Positions 1 through 6,075 of a stretch of 13,154 nt of DNA are shown here, in pieces. Origin of the DNA: Chloroflexota bacterium (lineage in GTDB: Bacteria > Chloroflexota > Limnocylindria > Limnocylindrales > Limnocylindraceae). A program made the translations under genes and the position numbers. The stretch lies in the NCBI GenBank assembly GCA_016463555.1, contig JAEMRB010000019.1:1-13154 (forward strand), written 5' to 3'. The notes beneath the pieces are model-generated. The model was given only the letters and a program-made list of their open reading frames with translations. It was not told where the DNA came from and did no database searches. Position 1 is the stretch's first letter; the number at the start of each line of letters is the position of its first letter.

Positions 1-114
1 CGAGCCGCTGCGGTTGACCCGAGCACCATCAAGATCAAGCGCCCTGAGGGGGGAGCGAAGGCGGCCGAGGTGCCAGCGGCGCTCAAGGCACTGCTAGACG
101 CAAAGGGCCGCTAA
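1..114 (+). CDS. C-terminal end of an unidentified protein (5' end outside window)
   Basis: Reading frame 1 is open from the window edge to a TAA at 112-114 and gives 37 residues. The tail is rich in Ala and Lys and ends in ALKALLDAKGR. It uses the same high-GC codon style as its neighbours and lies 40 bp upstream of fabG on the same strand, so it is probably the end of a real gene and possibly cotranscribed with fabG. Too little is present to assign a family. Neighbouring fabG hints at lipid or polymer metabolism, but nothing in these residues shows it. Confidence 0.6.
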   Translation, partial: RAAAVDPSTIKIKRPEGGAKAAEVPAALKALLDAKGR

Positions 115-142
115 GCGCGACACTAACCAGGACAACCCCAAC

Positions 143-150
143 AGAGGAGG
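143..150 (+). promoter_or_regulatory. Strong Shine-Dalgarno of fabG
   Basis: AGAGGAGG lies 4 nt before the ATG at 155. It fixes this ATG as the start. Confidence 0.85.
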
Positions 151-154
151 TTCC

Positions 155-904
155 ATGTTCGAGCTCAACGGATACGCCGCGATCGTCACCGGAGGTGCCC
201 GCGGCATCGGTCGCGCCATCGCCATCGCCCTAGCCGATGCGGGTGCCGACGTGCTGATCACCTATAAGGGGAACACCGCCGCCGCCGACGCCGTGGTCGC
301 CGAGATCACCGCCAAGGGCCGCAAGGCGGCTGCCATGCAGGCCGACGCCGCCGATCCCGATAGTGCGGTCGCCGTGGTCGCGAAGGCGATGGAGGCGTTC
401 GGCAAGGTCGACCTGCTCGTCAACAACGCTGGCATTACCCGCGACACACTGATTCTGCGCATGACGCCAGAGCAGTGGCGCGAGGTCATCGACACGAATC
501 TTTCGGGCGCCTTCTATATGACGAAGGCCGCCGTGCGCGAGATGCTGCGCGCCAAGAGTGGCCGCATCGTGAACATCACCAGCGTCTCGGGCCAGGCGGG
601 GAACGCCGGCCAGGCGAACTACAGCTCGGCGAAGGCCGGCATGATCGGCCTCACCAAGGCGACCGCTCGCGAGGTCGCCAGCCGCGGCATCACGGTGAAC
701 GCGGTAGCACCAGGCTTCATCGTCACCGAACTCACCGCCGATCTTCCAGAGGCAATTAAAGAGGGGGTCAAAACAGCAACTCCACTCGGTCGCTTCGGCG
801 AGCCACACGAGATCGCCGCCGCGGTGATCTACCTTGCATCGCGCGAGGCCTCGTACGTCACCGGGCAGGTGCTCGGCGTCGACGGCGGCCTAGTGATGAT
901 GTAG
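155..904 (+). CDS. fabG: 3-oxoacyl-[acyl-carrier-protein] reductase (SDR family)
   Basis: A classical short-chain dehydrogenase/reductase of 249 residues, the usual FabG length. It most likely reduces 3-oxoacyl-ACP with NADPH in the cytosolic type II fatty acid elongation cycle. Visible motifs are the dinucleotide-binding TGGARGIG (12-19), NNAG (90-93), the structural/catalytic Asn115, and the triad Ser143, Tyr156, Lys160 with canonical Ser-Tyr and Tyr-Lys spacing of 13 and 4. The FabG-style segment VNAVAPGFIVTEL follows at about 181-193, and the C-terminus has VTGQVLGVDGG. The stretch GQANYSSAKAGMIG fits FabG better than acetoacetyl-CoA reductase (PhaB), though the two overlap in activity. 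No fabD, acpP or fabF is visible nearby, so a role in another 3-oxoacyl reduction cannot be excluded. Its TAG stop overlaps the next gene's GTG by one base, suggesting translational coupling. Confidence 0.93.
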   Translation: MFELNGYAAIVTGGARGIGRAIAIALADAGADVLITYKGNTAAADAVVAEITAKGRKAAAMQADAADPDSAVAVVAKAMEAFGKVDLLVNNAGITRDTLILRMTPEQWREVIDTNLSGAFYMTKAAVREMLRAKSGRIVNITSVSGQAGNAGQANYSSAKAGMIGLTKATAREVASRGITVNAVAPGFIVTELTADLPEAIKEGVKTATPLGRFGEPHEIAAAVIYLASREASYVTGQVLGVDGGLVMM

Positions 905-2391
905 TGGTTCGTACCGCCCGCCCGTACGCACTCGCTGTCGCGCTGCTGGCGACGATCTTCACCGCTACCGTCATCTGGGCGAGCACGCCACCGAGCCCCG
1001 CTGCCGCCACGCCGACCAACATCCTCGGCACCGATGGGCGCTACACGCTCCTCTTTCTCGGGAGCGATAAGCGCTGCGCCGGACCACTAAAGGACAAGAC
1101 TGCCGAGCGCTGCGGCAAGGGAACGACAAGTGCCACCGACTGGACCTGGCCAACAACTTACGCATGGTCACCAACCAACGACAAGACGGCCGGCGTACCG
1201 CGCGATCAGCTCGGCTCCGAGCGTACCGACGTGATCATGCTCCTCACCGTTGATCCATTCAGCGGGCAGACCGCTGCCTACAGCATTCCGCGCGACCTCT
1301 ACGGCTTCCCTCTCAAGCCAGCACTTGCGAAATCCTTCTGTAGAGCCGGCTCCAAAATCTTCACCGACAAGATCAACGCCATGATCGTGCGCGCCCAGCA
1401 GTGCGCGCGCTCCAACATGACCGCGAGCCAGCGAACCGCGTGGGATAAGAAGCTCGCCTGGGAGCGAAGCATCGTTGCGGCTGACTTAATGACGCAGAAC
1501 ATCGCCTGGGGACTCGGCATCGAAATTGATGACTGGACCCTGACCACGTTCGGCACCTCCGACATCATGGGTGTCATGCTCGATCAAATTGCCCCCGCCG
1601 ACACCATCGTGCAGTTGGATGAGAAGACGAGGTTCGCCGCCTGCCGCACCGATGCCATTCGAAAGATCAAGGGGAGCGGCTCCTCCTATCTCGATCGGAT
1701 GCTTGCGTCAAACGCCATGTATGGCGACCTCCTCTTCTTGCGACCGGGTCGTGCCGACAACTACCCGAGCAGCAAGGTGATCGGCTGGAGCTACGCCAAC
1801 TGCAAGGAGCCAAGCACCACCAAAACCATCCGCACCACGAGCCCGTACTTTGTTGAGGGCTCGTGTGACATTACGATTCCGCTCAGCGCGGCTACAAAGG
1901 AGAGCTGCTCCTTCCGCGTGCCGAGCACCCTGTGGACCGGCTTTGGTCGAGCGCGAAAATATGACGACGTCGGACCACGCGCGCTGCGTCACCCGCGACT
2001 CGTTGCAGGGATCACACTGCGAGTCCTCGAGGCGGGGCGATACACTGCTGCCGCGCTGGCCTCCTTGATGGATCTCCGTTGGTACCCGAAGGGACCACCA
2101 CTCGTACGCGGCACCATTACGACGGCAAACGTCGAGGCAATCTTTAACGTGATTGGTTACGCGCAGCCCGCCTTGGCACTCGGCCCCGATGTCGCAGGAG
2201 GCTGGAAGTCACTCCTGATGACGGGCGGCACCGACAGCGCAAAGAAGTGCGCGCTCGCGGGCGCCAAGATGCGATTCGCGCCAACCGCGGCCAAACTCGC
2301 GGCAACAATCAGCTGCACCAAGGTGTGGCTTGCCCCCTACTTTGGGCCGGTCGCAGATCACCTCAACGAAGGCCCACCAGTCGCGCCATAG
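904..2391 (+). CDS. Divergent LCP (LytR-CpsA-Psr) family exported protein, cysteine-rich
   Basis: A 495-residue protein with a short basic N-terminus and one hydrophobic segment (about 8-27), acting as a signal anchor or signal peptide, followed by a Pro/Ala linker. An LCP-like domain follows: the first strand YTLLFLGSD (47-55), RTDVIMLLTVDP (107-118), AAYSIPRDLYG (124-134) and DKINAMIVRAQQC (155-167). These match the LCP pattern of a strand with LGSD, R-[ST]-D, S[IL]PRD and KIN. LCP enzymes transfer lipid-linked glycopolymers to the cell wall or act as related phosphotransferases, so this one should act outside the membrane. It is unusual in carrying ten cysteines (58, 70, 146, 167, 247, 300, 321, 335, 450, 471), a long insertion between the LGSD and RTD strands, and a diverged second half (about 240-495) I do not recognise. 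The GTG start overlaps the fabG stop (TAGTG) with no clear Shine-Dalgarno, so coupling is likely. Family assignment is fairly firm; substrate is unknown. Confidence 0.75.
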   Translation: MVRTARPYALAVALLATIFTATVIWASTPPSPAAATPTNILGTDGRYTLLFLGSDKRCAGPLKDKTAERCGKGTTSATDWTWPTTYAWSPTNDKTAGVPRDQLGSERTDVIMLLTVDPFSGQTAAYSIPRDLYGFPLKPALAKSFCRAGSKIFTDKINAMIVRAQQCARSNMTASQRTAWDKKLAWERSIVAADLMTQNIAWGLGIEIDDWTLTTFGTSDIMGVMLDQIAPADTIVQLDEKTRFAACRTDAIRKIKGSGSSYLDRMLASNAMYGDLLFLRPGRADNYPSSKVIGWSYANCKEPSTTKTIRTTSPYFVEGSCDITIPLSAATKESCSFRVPSTLWTGFGRARKYDDVGPRALRHPRLVAGITLRVLEAGRYTAAALASLMDLRWYPKGPPLVRGTITTANVEAIFNVIGYAQPALALGPDVAGGWKSLLMTGGTDSAKKCALAGAKMRFAPTAAKLAATISCTKVWLAPYFGPVADHLNEGPPVAP

Positions 2392-2406
2392 CGCGGAACG
2401 GTTCGC

Positions 2407-3672
2407 CTAGGCGGCGAGGCCGAGGATGTTAACTAAGACGATCCCCACGTTCAGCACGGCGAGGATCGCCACGGAGCCCCAGCCGACCAGGCGCAACCAA
2501 CGCGGCGAGACATGCTCGCCCAACAGCGACTTACTGCTTGTGAGCTTCACGATGAAGGCGAGCACAATCGGCAGGAAGAGCCCCTGCAGGTACTGGCTGC
2601 TGATGATCGCGCCGATCGGATTCAGCCCAGGGAGCATCACCACGATGGCGCCAATCGCCAAGATCGCGGTGAAGATGCCGTAGAAGATCGGCGCCTCGCG
2701 CAGGCGCTTGTCGACCCCCGATTCGAAGCCGAATGCTTCGGAGAGGGCGAAGGCGGTGGTGAGCGGCATGATCGCCATCGCCAAGAGGCTTGCGCCAAAG
2801 AGGCCAGCGCCGAAGAGAATCTTCGAGAACTCGCCGGCGAGCGGCTCGAGTGCGACCGCCGCATCCGCCGCCGAGCCGATCGGCTTCCCAAGTGATCCGA
2901 GCGCGACCGCCGTGGCAATCACCACGCAGGCGGCGATGAAGTTCGTCCAGATGGAGCCAAGGATGGCGTCGGCGCGGGCAGCGCCAAGCTCCTCGACGCC
3001 GATCCCCTTTTCGGCAACAGCAGACTGCAGGTAGAACTGCATGTACGGCGTCACCGTTGTACCAACGACCGCCACCAGCAGCAGCATCTCAGCCCCCGAA
3101 ACTCCGGCGAGGCTTGGCGTGGTGAGCGATGAGGCAACGGCCGCCCAGTTTGGATTCGCCAAGAGTGCGGCGGCGATGTAGGCCAAGAAGACGGCGGTGA
3201 GTGACAGGAAGATGCGCTCGACGCTGCGATAGCTGCCGTAGACCACGAGCACCCACACCGCGAGTGCCGAGAGCGGCGCGGTCAGCAAGATCGGCACGTT
3301 GAAGATTGCTAGCGCGGAGGCGGCACCGGCAACGTTAGCCACGGTGTTCGCAAGGTTAGCGAGGAGCAAGACGATCATGGCGAAGAGTGCCCAACGCACG
3401 CCGAAGCGCTCGCGGATCAGGTCCGAGAGCCCCTGCCCAGTGACAACGCCGAGTCGGGCCACCGACTCCTGCACCAGGGCAAGGAGCAGTGCGGTGAGCG
3501 GCAGGATCCACAAGAAGCGCAGTCCGGTCTGTGAGCCGAGGGTGGCGTAGGTGGTGATACCACCAGCATCGTTCCCTGCAACGCCGGCGATCAGGCCCGG
3601 CCCAACAACAGCCAAGAAGGCGAGCGGGCCGCGACGACGGCGGAACGTTTCACGCAGGCCCAAGTTAAGCAC
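2407..3672 (-). CDS. NRAMP-superfamily divalent metal transporter, Mg2+-branch-like
   Basis: A 421-residue polytopic membrane protein with about 11 helices and the NRAMP (SLC11) fold signature. Helix 1 carries GPGLIAGVAGNDAGG (24-38), and helix 6 carries VGTTVTPYMQFYLQSAV (203-219). In Mn/Fe NRAMPs the helix 1 motif is DPGN and the helix 6 motif is MPH. Here the Asp (D35) is kept, but Pro-Gly-Asn has become A36-G37-G38, and the Met and His positions are T208 and Y210. Loss of the Asn and the Met thioether ligand is, from memory, the mark of the NRAMP-related Mg2+ transporters (NRMT). I therefore infer transport of hydrated Mg2+ or a broad divalent range rather than Mn2+/Fe2+. The GTG start overlaps the upstream stop by 8 bp, and a weak AAGAAGG lies about 10 nt upstream, so translation is probably coupled to the CBS-protein gene. 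The name mntH would be misleading. Confidence 0.88.
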   Translation of the reverse strand: MLNLGLRETFRRRRGPLAFLAVVGPGLIAGVAGNDAGGITTYATLGSQTGLRFLWILPLTALLLALVQESVARLGVVTGQGLSDLIRERFGVRWALFAMIVLLLANLANTVANVAGAASALAIFNVPILLTAPLSALAVWVLVVYGSYRSVERIFLSLTAVFLAYIAAALLANPNWAAVASSLTTPSLAGVSGAEMLLLVAVVGTTVTPYMQFYLQSAVAEKGIGVEELGAARADAILGSIWTNFIAACVVIATAVALGSLGKPIGSAADAAVALEPLAGEFSKILFGAGLFGASLLAMAIMPLTTAFALSEAFGFESGVDKRLREAPIFYGIFTAILAIGAIVVMLPGLNPIGAIISSQYLQGLFLPIVLAFIVKLTSSKSLLGEHVSPRWLRLVGWGSVAILAVLNVGIVLVNILGLAA

Positions 3673-5026
3673 GCTTCGCCGAGCCCTTCTTGCGCGGCTT
3701 CGCTTGTGCCTTTGTGCCGCGCTTTGTCGTTGAACGTGTTGGGAGTTCTATTGGGCCAGCCGCAGCGAAGCTGTCGGCGTGCAGGCGGCGAGGCATCTCG
3801 CGGCGCCACTCTTCAGGGAGCACATCCCAGAGCGCGTCGCTCACCGTGATCACCCCCATCAGGCGGTGGTTGGCATCGACCACTGGAACGGCGACGAGGC
3901 CGTAGCGGGTCACCACGCGTGCCACCTCATCGGAGTGCGCTAGCAGCTCAACGGCGACCGGCTCGTCTTCCATCAGTTCGCCAACAGTGGTGCTCGGTGC
4001 GGCAAGCACGAGGTCGCGCAGCGTCACCTCACCCAAGAGTCGTCGCTTGCCATCGACGACATACACGGCGAAGGCAACTTCGGCATCGGGCTCGTGGCGG
4101 CGAATGGCGGCGAGTGCCTCTGCGACGGTTGCCTGCGGACGCAACGCCACATGCTCGGTCGTCATCAGGCCACCGGCGCTCTTCTCTGGGTGGGCGAGGA
4201 GCTCCTGCACATCGTCGCGCTCCTCTTTCGTCATCAGGCGCAAGATCTCCTTGCGGCTGACCGGTGAGAGTTCGGCAACGGCGTCGGCCGCCTCGTCGGG
4301 GCTCATCTCTTCCAGCAGGTCTGCGGCACGCTCTGGCTCCAGGTCCTCAAGAAGATCGGTGCGCGTCTCTGGCTCTAACTCTTCGAGCGCCTCGGCGGCA
4401 ACCTCTTCGTCGAGGGTGCTGAAGATGTCGGCGCGGTCACGCGGCGTCAGCTGGTCAACAATGGTTGCAAGGTCGGCCGGGTGCAACTCGGAGAGACCGG
4501 CGTGTGGCACGCGTAGACGTACGCTCGCAATGGTGGAGCCGAGCGGATCAACATCCTCCCAATCAATGTACGAGGCGACGCGCGACTGCTCGCCGGAGAG
4601 TCGGTCAACCCAGCTGTCGGGGAGGCCGAGTCGGCGCAGGATTCCAGCGGTGCCAACATCGACGGCAACGAGGCGCATCGCCCCCTCCACAAAGTCGAGG
4701 ATCACATCATTGGCGCGCACGACCTTGCGACCGTCGATATCAACGATCTGCTTGTCGAGTAGGTCGCCCTTCAGCAGGATCTCGTCGTCGCGGCGTCGGA
4801 AGCGGCTGATGTTGACGCGCGTCGCCAAGATCGTGGCCCCTGCGGCATCCATGCGCTCCACGCTGCTCCAGCCGAGGTAGATGCGGCGGCGCCCGGTCCG
4901 GACCACGAGCCCCGTGATCGGTGGGTGGCTCGTACCAACGGCGGCGATGAGGTCGTCGATGACGCCGATCACGTCGGCGCTGCTGTCGCGCACGGGTCGT
5001 CCAATGAGTCGTGAGAGGTGGAGCAT
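3665..5026 (-). CDS. PRC-barrel / MgtE N-domain / CBS-pair protein, soluble Mg2+ sensor-like partner of NRAMP
   Basis: A 453-residue soluble protein with no membrane segment. Domains in order: a PRC-barrel-like region (about 3-75) with RLIGRPVRDSSADVIGVIDD; a second PRC-like unit (about 82-135) with LLDKQIVDIDGRKVVRANDV; an acidic helical MgtE_N domain (about 178-276) with LHPADLATIVDQL and repeated ELEPE / DLEPERAADLLEEM / SPDEAADAVAEL; a CBS pair (about 280-342 and 345-400) with SAGGLMTTEHVALRP and GELMEDEPVAV; and a Lys/Arg-rich tail (about 430-453). In MgtE, the N and CBS domains bind Mg2+ and gate the channel, but no MgtE transmembrane domain is present here. The ATG at 5026 is preferred because GGAGGG (plus-strand 5031-5036) sits 5 nt upstream; a TTG four codons earlier would overlap that site. 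Its stop overlaps the transporter start, so it is probably the transporter's regulatory subunit (inference). Confidence 0.9.
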   Translation of the reverse strand: MLHLSRLIGRPVRDSSADVIGVIDDLIAAVGTSHPPITGLVVRTGRRRIYLGWSSVERMDAAGATILATRVNISRFRRRDDEILLKGDLLDKQIVDIDGRKVVRANDVILDFVEGAMRLVAVDVGTAGILRRLGLPDSWVDRLSGEQSRVASYIDWEDVDPLGSTIASVRLRVPHAGLSELHPADLATIVDQLTPRDRADIFSTLDEEVAAEALEELEPETRTDLLEDLEPERAADLLEEMSPDEAADAVAELSPVSRKEILRLMTKEERDDVQELLAHPEKSAGGLMTTEHVALRPQATVAEALAAIRRHEPDAEVAFAVYVVDGKRRLLGEVTLRDLVLAAPSTTVGELMEDEPVAVELLAHSDEVARVVTRYGLVAVPVVDANHRLMGVITVSDALWDVLPEEWRREMPRRLHADSFAAAGPIELPTRSTTKRGTKAQAKPRKKGSAKRA

Positions 5027-5068
5027 GCTGCCCTCCAATGCTGTGCGCCGGCTCCTGCGGTCACGAGG

Positions 5069-5074
5069 AGTCTA
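5069..5074 (-). promoter_or_regulatory. Candidate -10 box of the PRC/MgtE_N/CBS-NRAMP operon
   Basis: On the minus strand TAGACT fits the TANNNT -10 pattern of many high-GC bacteria and would give a leader of roughly 35 nt before the ATG at 5026, leaving room for its Shine-Dalgarno. No -35 match is evident, so this is only a candidate. Confidence 0.3.
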
Positions 5075-5095
5075 CGCGGGAGCCCCTGCTCGCGC

Positions 5096-5101
5096 TACCC
5101 T
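5096..5101 (+). promoter_or_regulatory. Candidate -10 box (TACCCT) for a leaderless transcript
   Basis: TACCCT ends 6 nt before the ATG at 5108, so transcription would begin at or next to the start codon. No Shine-Dalgarno-like purine run precedes this ATG, unlike most other genes here, which is what a leaderless mRNA predicts. No convincing -35 is seen. Confidence 0.45.
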
Positions 5102-5107
5102 GACCGT

Positions 5108-6004
5108 ATGAGCCCATCAACATCGGCCAGCCGTCGCGCCCGCTCCCTCGCCGCCGCACGCCTTGCCGCCCTCACGGATACGGCGGCAGAGTTTGGTGAG
5201 GTCGAGGTCTCGCGCCCCTGGGCGGAGACGATCGTTGCCGTTGCCGTTGCTGCAGGCGTCGCCCACTTCGCGACCGGCCCTGGAACCGTCTTGGCTGGCG
5301 CCGCCGCCGCACTGCTCGGTGCGGTCGGGGTGAACGCCGTCCGCCGCGCCGAGGTACGCGACCTACCAATGGGTACCGAGGTGGTGCTCGGCGGCCTGAT
5401 CGCACTCGCCATTGCCGGTGTGGTGCGCCTCGTCCCCACGGGGATCGGCGCCGTGATCGCGATCGCCGCAGGGATCGGCATCTTGCGCTCCGTCGTTGAG
5501 TGGGAGCTGCGACTGCGCCGGAGCGGCAGCGGCTCGCTCCACCGCGATCGTGTCGTCAGCCTGGCCCTCTTCACCCTCGTCCTTTTCGCCGCCTCGATCG
5601 GCATCTCTGCCCTGGTTCCGGGGATCGTGACGCTCCCCAGCACCCCGTCGGCGCGTCCAGACCCCGTTGGGCCGCTCGCCATCCTTGCCGTTGGCATCGG
5701 GAGCGCTGCAGTCGCCGCCCTCCTTGCCGCAGGAATGTCGAGCCTTCGACGAGAGCGGACCTCGGCGATCGTGCGTGATGCCCTTGGCGCTGCGGCCCTG
5801 AACGGCGCCGCATCCATCCTCTTCGCCACCGTTGGCGTGGCGCGGCTCGCTGGACCGGCTGGCCTGGCCGTCCTCTTCTATGCCCGCGAGATCTGGGCGG
5901 CAACCCCTGAAGGGGAGCGCCGTGACCCGCGGCTCATCTTCGAAATCCTTGCACTCACGCTCGCCACGGGGGTCGCCCTCCTCTGGATCGGGGTCGGTCG
6001 CTAG
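5108..6004 (+). CDS. Polytopic membrane protein of unknown function
   Basis: 298 residues with about eight hydrophobic stretches, roughly at 38-56, 58-77, 91-109, 111-130, 149-170, 187-209, 226-260 (possibly two) and 277-296. The N-terminus is basic and cytosolic-looking (MSPSTSASRRARS), and charged loops sit around 78-88, 131-148, 211-223 and 261-274. I recognise no family motif. The protein is extremely rich in Ala, Val, Gly, Ile and Leu. The frame is open upstream to 5018, but the ATG at 5108 is preferred because the upstream extension has a different character (several Cys, Arg and Pro residues) and would overlap the divergent operon's leader. It is transcribed divergently from the NRAMP operon and lies upstream of the TPR gene, with a probable new promoter in between. 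There is no evidence for a specific role. Confidence 0.8.
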   Translation: MSPSTSASRRARSLAAARLAALTDTAAEFGEVEVSRPWAETIVAVAVAAGVAHFATGPGTVLAGAAAALLGAVGVNAVRRAEVRDLPMGTEVVLGGLIALAIAGVVRLVPTGIGAVIAIAAGIGILRSVVEWELRLRRSGSGSLHRDRVVSLALFTLVLFAASIGISALVPGIVTLPSTPSARPDPVGPLAILAVGIGSAAVAALLAAGMSSLRRERTSAIVRDALGAAALNGAASILFATVGVARLAGPAGLAVLFYAREIWAATPEGERRDPRLIFEILALTLATGVALLWIGVGR

Positions 6005-6012
6005 CGATCGGC

Positions 6013-6018
6013 TATCCT
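6013..6018 (+). promoter_or_regulatory. Candidate -10 box (TATCCT) upstream of the TPR gene
   Basis: TATCCT lies 9 nt after the stop of the membrane protein gene and 57 nt before the GTG at 6076. A transcript from here would have a leader of about 50 nt containing a 5-bp stem (GCGGG 6033-6037 with CCCGC 6047-6051) and then a strong Shine-Dalgarno. No -35 hexamer is recognisable. Confidence 0.4.
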
Positions 6019-6063
6019 TCCGCAACGGCATAGCGGGGGGCATCAGCCCGCATGCGCTTTATT

Positions 6064-6072
6064 GAGGAGGAG
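6064..6072 (+). promoter_or_regulatory. Shine-Dalgarno fixing the GTG start of the TPR gene
   Basis: GAGGAGGAG lies 3 nt before the GTG at 6076, with its core GGAGG about 5 nt away. It favours GTG 6076 over the in-frame ATG at 6052, which has no such site and would make the Shine-Dalgarno part of the coding region. Confidence 0.75.
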
Positions 6073-6075
6073 CCC

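Larger units (their letters stand above)
5027..5107. promoter_or_regulatory. Divergent intergenic region between the Mg-type operon and a membrane protein gene
   Basis: These 81 bp are the only divergent junction in the window and must hold the promoter of the minus-strand operon, and probably that of the plus-strand gene. I see TACCCT next to the plus-strand ATG and TAGACT on the minus strand, listed separately. No clear -35 hexamer and no long inverted repeat are visible. It is too short for an M-box (ykoK) Mg2+ riboswitch. Confidence 0.6.

Noticed and set aside
2404..2413. Perfect 10-bp palindrome CGCCTAGGCG spanning the NRAMP gene's stop
   Set aside because: It has no loop, so it cannot form a hairpin terminator, and a 10-bp GC-rich palindrome at a TAG stop can arise by chance. 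The 15-bp gap to the LCP gene leaves little room for a dedicated element.
3987..4880. Long open frame (about 297 codons) on the plus strand opposite the PRC/MgtE_N/CBS gene
   Set aside because: Its translation is a Ser/Arg/Ala-rich low-complexity string with no domain. It is the antisense shadow of a well-supported gene with clear MgtE_N and CBS motifs.
5027..5107. Mg2+ riboswitch (M-box) upstream of the transport operon
   Set aside because: The region is far too short for an M-box and shows no conserved stem pattern. Protein-level gating by the CBS/MgtE_N partner is a better explanation.
5095..5829. Open frame of about 244 codons on the minus strand opposite the membrane protein gene
   Set aside because: Its product is Arg/Ala/Ser/Pro-rich without a hydrophobic core or motif. 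The plus-strand frame gives a coherent eight-helix membrane protein.
6052..6075. Alternative ATG start for the TPR gene adding 8 residues
   Set aside because: It has no Shine-Dalgarno, and the strong GAGGAGGAG would lie within the coding region right before GTG 6076.
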